Under the pieces are notes generated by a model. The model made no database searches. It was not told the DNA's origin and saw only the letters and a list, made by a program, of their open reading frames with translations. A stretch of 7,011 nt of DNA from an uncultured Oscillospiraceae bacterium (GTDB taxonomy: Bacteria; Bacillota; Clostridia; Oscillospirales; Acutalibacteraceae), in the NCBI GenBank assembly GCA_958354085.1, contig CATWUX010000123.1:1-7011 (forward strand). Reading direction: 5' to 3'. This document shows positions 5,277 through 7,011 of the stretch, in pieces (within the stretch, counting starts at the first letter, position 1; each line of letters begins with the position of its first letter). The translations under genes and the position numbers were made by a program.

Positions 5277-7011
5277 ATGAAGCGTATACACAGATGGAAC
5301 GGAGTCGGAAGGAAAATCCGCCGTGCAGGCGCTTGGCTGGTGCTGAGTGCTTTGACAGTCTCTCTGTTGAACAACGGAAACGTTGGAGTAACTGTCCGGG
5401 GTGAAACAGAAGCTTCGTATTCGCAGACAAGAAGCGCGGCTGATATAGACACAGCAAAAACTCCCCTTGAATATGATACATACGCTGCACAATATGCGTC
5501 TGTTTCCACAGCATTACAGACGGTGACGGTGGATGCTGCGGCGTTTTCTGCGGACGACGGAGCAGAGATCCGCAGGGAAGAGTTGGATAGCGTTCCCGCG
5601 CTGCTATGGGAGAATGAGACCGGCAGCATCTCCTGCACCGTGACAGTTCCGGAGACGGCGCTGTATAGTCTTTCTATATGCTATTATCCTCTGCCGGGCA
5701 AGGGAAAGGATATTCAGATCGGATTTCAGCTGGACGGCGCTTTCCCCTTTACTCAGTCAGATCATATGACCTTTTCCCGAATCTGGAAGGATGCAGCGGA
5801 AATTACTACGGACAACCGCGGCAATGAGATCCGTCCAGAGCAGACAGAGGCTCCCCGATGGAATACGCAGCGTTTTCGCAACGATGACTCCTTGTATGAA
5901 ACGGATTTTGTCTTCTTTCTCACTGCGGGGGAGCATACACTGACCCTGCTGTCAGAACAGGAGCCGTTTGCTCTGGCATCCCTGACGCTGTCGCCTCCGG
6001 AGCAAGCAAAACCATATCAGGCACCCGAGACCGTAACAAACAATAGCTACCTACAGCGCTATGAGGCTGAGGATACGCTGGAAAAATCCCATTCGGTGCT
6101 TTATCCTATGAACGACCGAGGCAGTGCGGCGACCGTGCCGTGCGATCCCAGTCTGGTGCGGCTCAACACGATCGGCCGCAGCAATTGGAAATATCAGGGG
6201 CAGTGGATCAGCTGGGCTTTTGATGTGCCGGAGGATGGTTATTATTGCTTCGCGTTCCGTGCTAAGCAGAATTTTTTGCGCGGCATGCCCAGCACCCGTA
6301 CGCTGCTCATTGATGGTGAGCTGCCCTGCGCCGAGGCGGCGCACATGGAGTTTCCATACAAAGTCAATTGGTATATCCAGTCTTTCGGTGACGGAAACAC
6401 ACCCTATGCCTTATATCTTGAGAAAGGGCAACATACACTGACTCTGTGTGTCAATCTGGGCGAGATCACAACCACGCTGCGCCACGTGGAGAGCGTGATT
6501 GCGTCCCTCAATACCATGTACCGGAAAATCATTATGATTACCAGTACAACGCCGGATATTTATCGAGACTATAAGCTTAACAAGGAGATCAGCGACCTGA
6601 TCCCCACATTTAAGGAAAATGCGGACCGGCTGCGGGAGGAAATCGCCCGTATCGAAAAGAACATCGGTGGTTCCGGTTCTGAAGCTTCCATGCTGGAGGA
6701 AGTCGCTGCCCAATTGGACAGCTTTATTAAGGATCCCTATACCATTCCGGAACGACTGAGCCGTTATAAAGAAAACATCAACTCTCTGGGCTCCTGGCTG
6801 CTGCAAATAAAAGAGCAGGCACTAGAGCTGGACAGTTTCTTCATATATTCTCCGGATCAGCCGCTGCCTAACGCTTCGGCCTCTTTCGGCGAGCAGCTGT
6901 CCTTCGATATTCGAGCTTTCTTTGATTCCTTTTTCAATGATTACAATTCAATTGGCAGCACCTATTCCGGTGACAGTACCCTGACTGTCTGGGCCATCAG
7001 CGCCGGTCGGG
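5277..7011 (+). CDS. N-terminal part of a giant extracellular solute-binding protein with CBM-like modules (3' truncated)
   Basis: The frame is open from ATG 5277 to the window end: 578 complete codons, no stop. A basic N-terminus (MKRIHRWNGVGRKIRR) and a hydrophobic stretch form a signal peptide, cleaved somewhere near residues 40-48; there is no lipobox. Residues about 85-245 are a beta-sandwich (YYPLPGKGK from 136, FQLDG, NRGNEIRP from 180, GEHTLTLL at 218-225). Residues about 258-400 are a second, related one starting YEAED (262-266), a CBM6/35-like opening, with NWKYQGQW, TLLIDGELP and GQHTLTLC (384-391). Residues about 414-525 are mostly helical and charged (MYRKIIMIT, TPDIYRDYKL, LREEIARIEKN), a likely coiled spacer. 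The last residues LTVWAISAGR (569-578) resemble the first strand of a family-1 solute-binding protein. I recall proteins of this layout, near 950-1000 residues, in Paenibacillus and Clostridia beside sugar ABC permeases; this rests on memory. The role would be oligosaccharide capture for import. The coding call is firm, the family call moderately so. Confidence 0.8.
   Translation, partial: MKRIHRWNGVGRKIRRAGAWLVLSALTVSLLNNGNVGVTVRGETEASYSQTRSAADIDTAKTPLEYDTYAAQYASVSTALQTVTVDAAAFSADDGAEIRREELDSVPALLWENETGSISCTVTVPETALYSLSICYYPLPGKGKDIQIGFQLDGAFPFTQSDHMTFSRIWKDAAEITTDNRGNEIRPEQTEAPRWNTQRFRNDDSLYETDFVFFLTAGEHTLTLLSEQEPFALASLTLSPPEQAKPYQAPETVTNNSYLQRYEAEDTLEKSHSVLYPMNDRGSAATVPCDPSLVRLNTIGRSNWKYQGQWISWAFDVPEDGYYCFAFRAKQNFLRGMPSTRTLLIDGELPCAEAAHMEFPYKVNWYIQSFGDGNTPYALYLEKGQHTLTLCVNLGEITTTLRHVESVIASLNTMYRKIIMITSTTPDIYRDYKLNKEISDLIPTFKENADRLREEIARIEKNIGGSGSEASMLEEVAAQLDSFIKDPYTIPERLSRYKENINSLGSWLLQIKEQALELDSFFIYSPDQPLPNASASFGEQLSFDIRAFFDSFFNDYNSIGSTYSGDSTLTVWAISAGR

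Noticed and set aside
5039..5638. Minus-strand open frame of 199 codons over the hairpin and the start of the giant binding-protein gene
   Set aside because: The + strand here holds the membrane anchor of one protein and the signal peptide of the next, both with good ribosome sites. The antisense frame shows no domain or start signal.

Overview
The window is a one-strand gene cluster (everything real is on +) that looks like a carbohydrate-acquisition locus of a Gram-positive Firmicute. A Clostridia/Oscillospirales-type gut or anaerobe genome is my best guess. The signs are strong Shine-Dalgarno sites with AGGAGG-like cores, two lipoprotein signal peptides of Firmicute style, roughly balanced base composition by eye, and surface proteins held by lipid or a C-terminal membrane helix rather than an outer-membrane system. 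The genus cannot be told from the sequence.

Layout: (1) 1-161, the last 52 residues of a modular carbohydrate-binding protein. (2) 140-2770, a large lipoprotein: a putative DUF4832-type TIM-barrel glycosidase-like domain, its C-terminal beta-sandwich, a discoidin (F5/8 type C / CBM32-like) domain and a CBM4/9-like domain. Its start overlaps the previous stop. (3) 2843-4192, a family-1 (sugar-type) ABC solute-binding lipoprotein with a perfect 11-bp inverted repeat just after the lipobox codons. (4) 4221-5198, a secreted CBM4/9-like protein with a Ser/Thr-rich stalk and a C-terminal transmembrane anchor. (5) 5221-5250, a perfect 13-bp stem-loop between genes. (6) 5277 to the window end, a gene with no stop before the edge. 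It encodes the N-terminal 578 residues of what I think is a giant solute-binding protein carrying two CBM-like beta-sandwiches and a helical spacer in front of the binding-protein fold. The window cuts it as that fold begins.

Working model (inference): the lipid-anchored glycosidase-like proteins bind and trim a glycan at the cell surface, the membrane-tethered CBM protein concentrates it, and the two binding proteins pass oligosaccharides to an ABC importer. The importer's permease and ATPase genes are not in the window. Gaps between genes are short (overlap of 22, then 72, 28 and 78 nt), and I see no convincing promoter between them, so one operon is plausible, possibly with differential mRNA stability set by the 5221-5250 hairpin. 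No RNA genes, mobile elements, CRISPR arrays or genes on the minus strand are supported. No gene-free stretch exceeds 80 bases.
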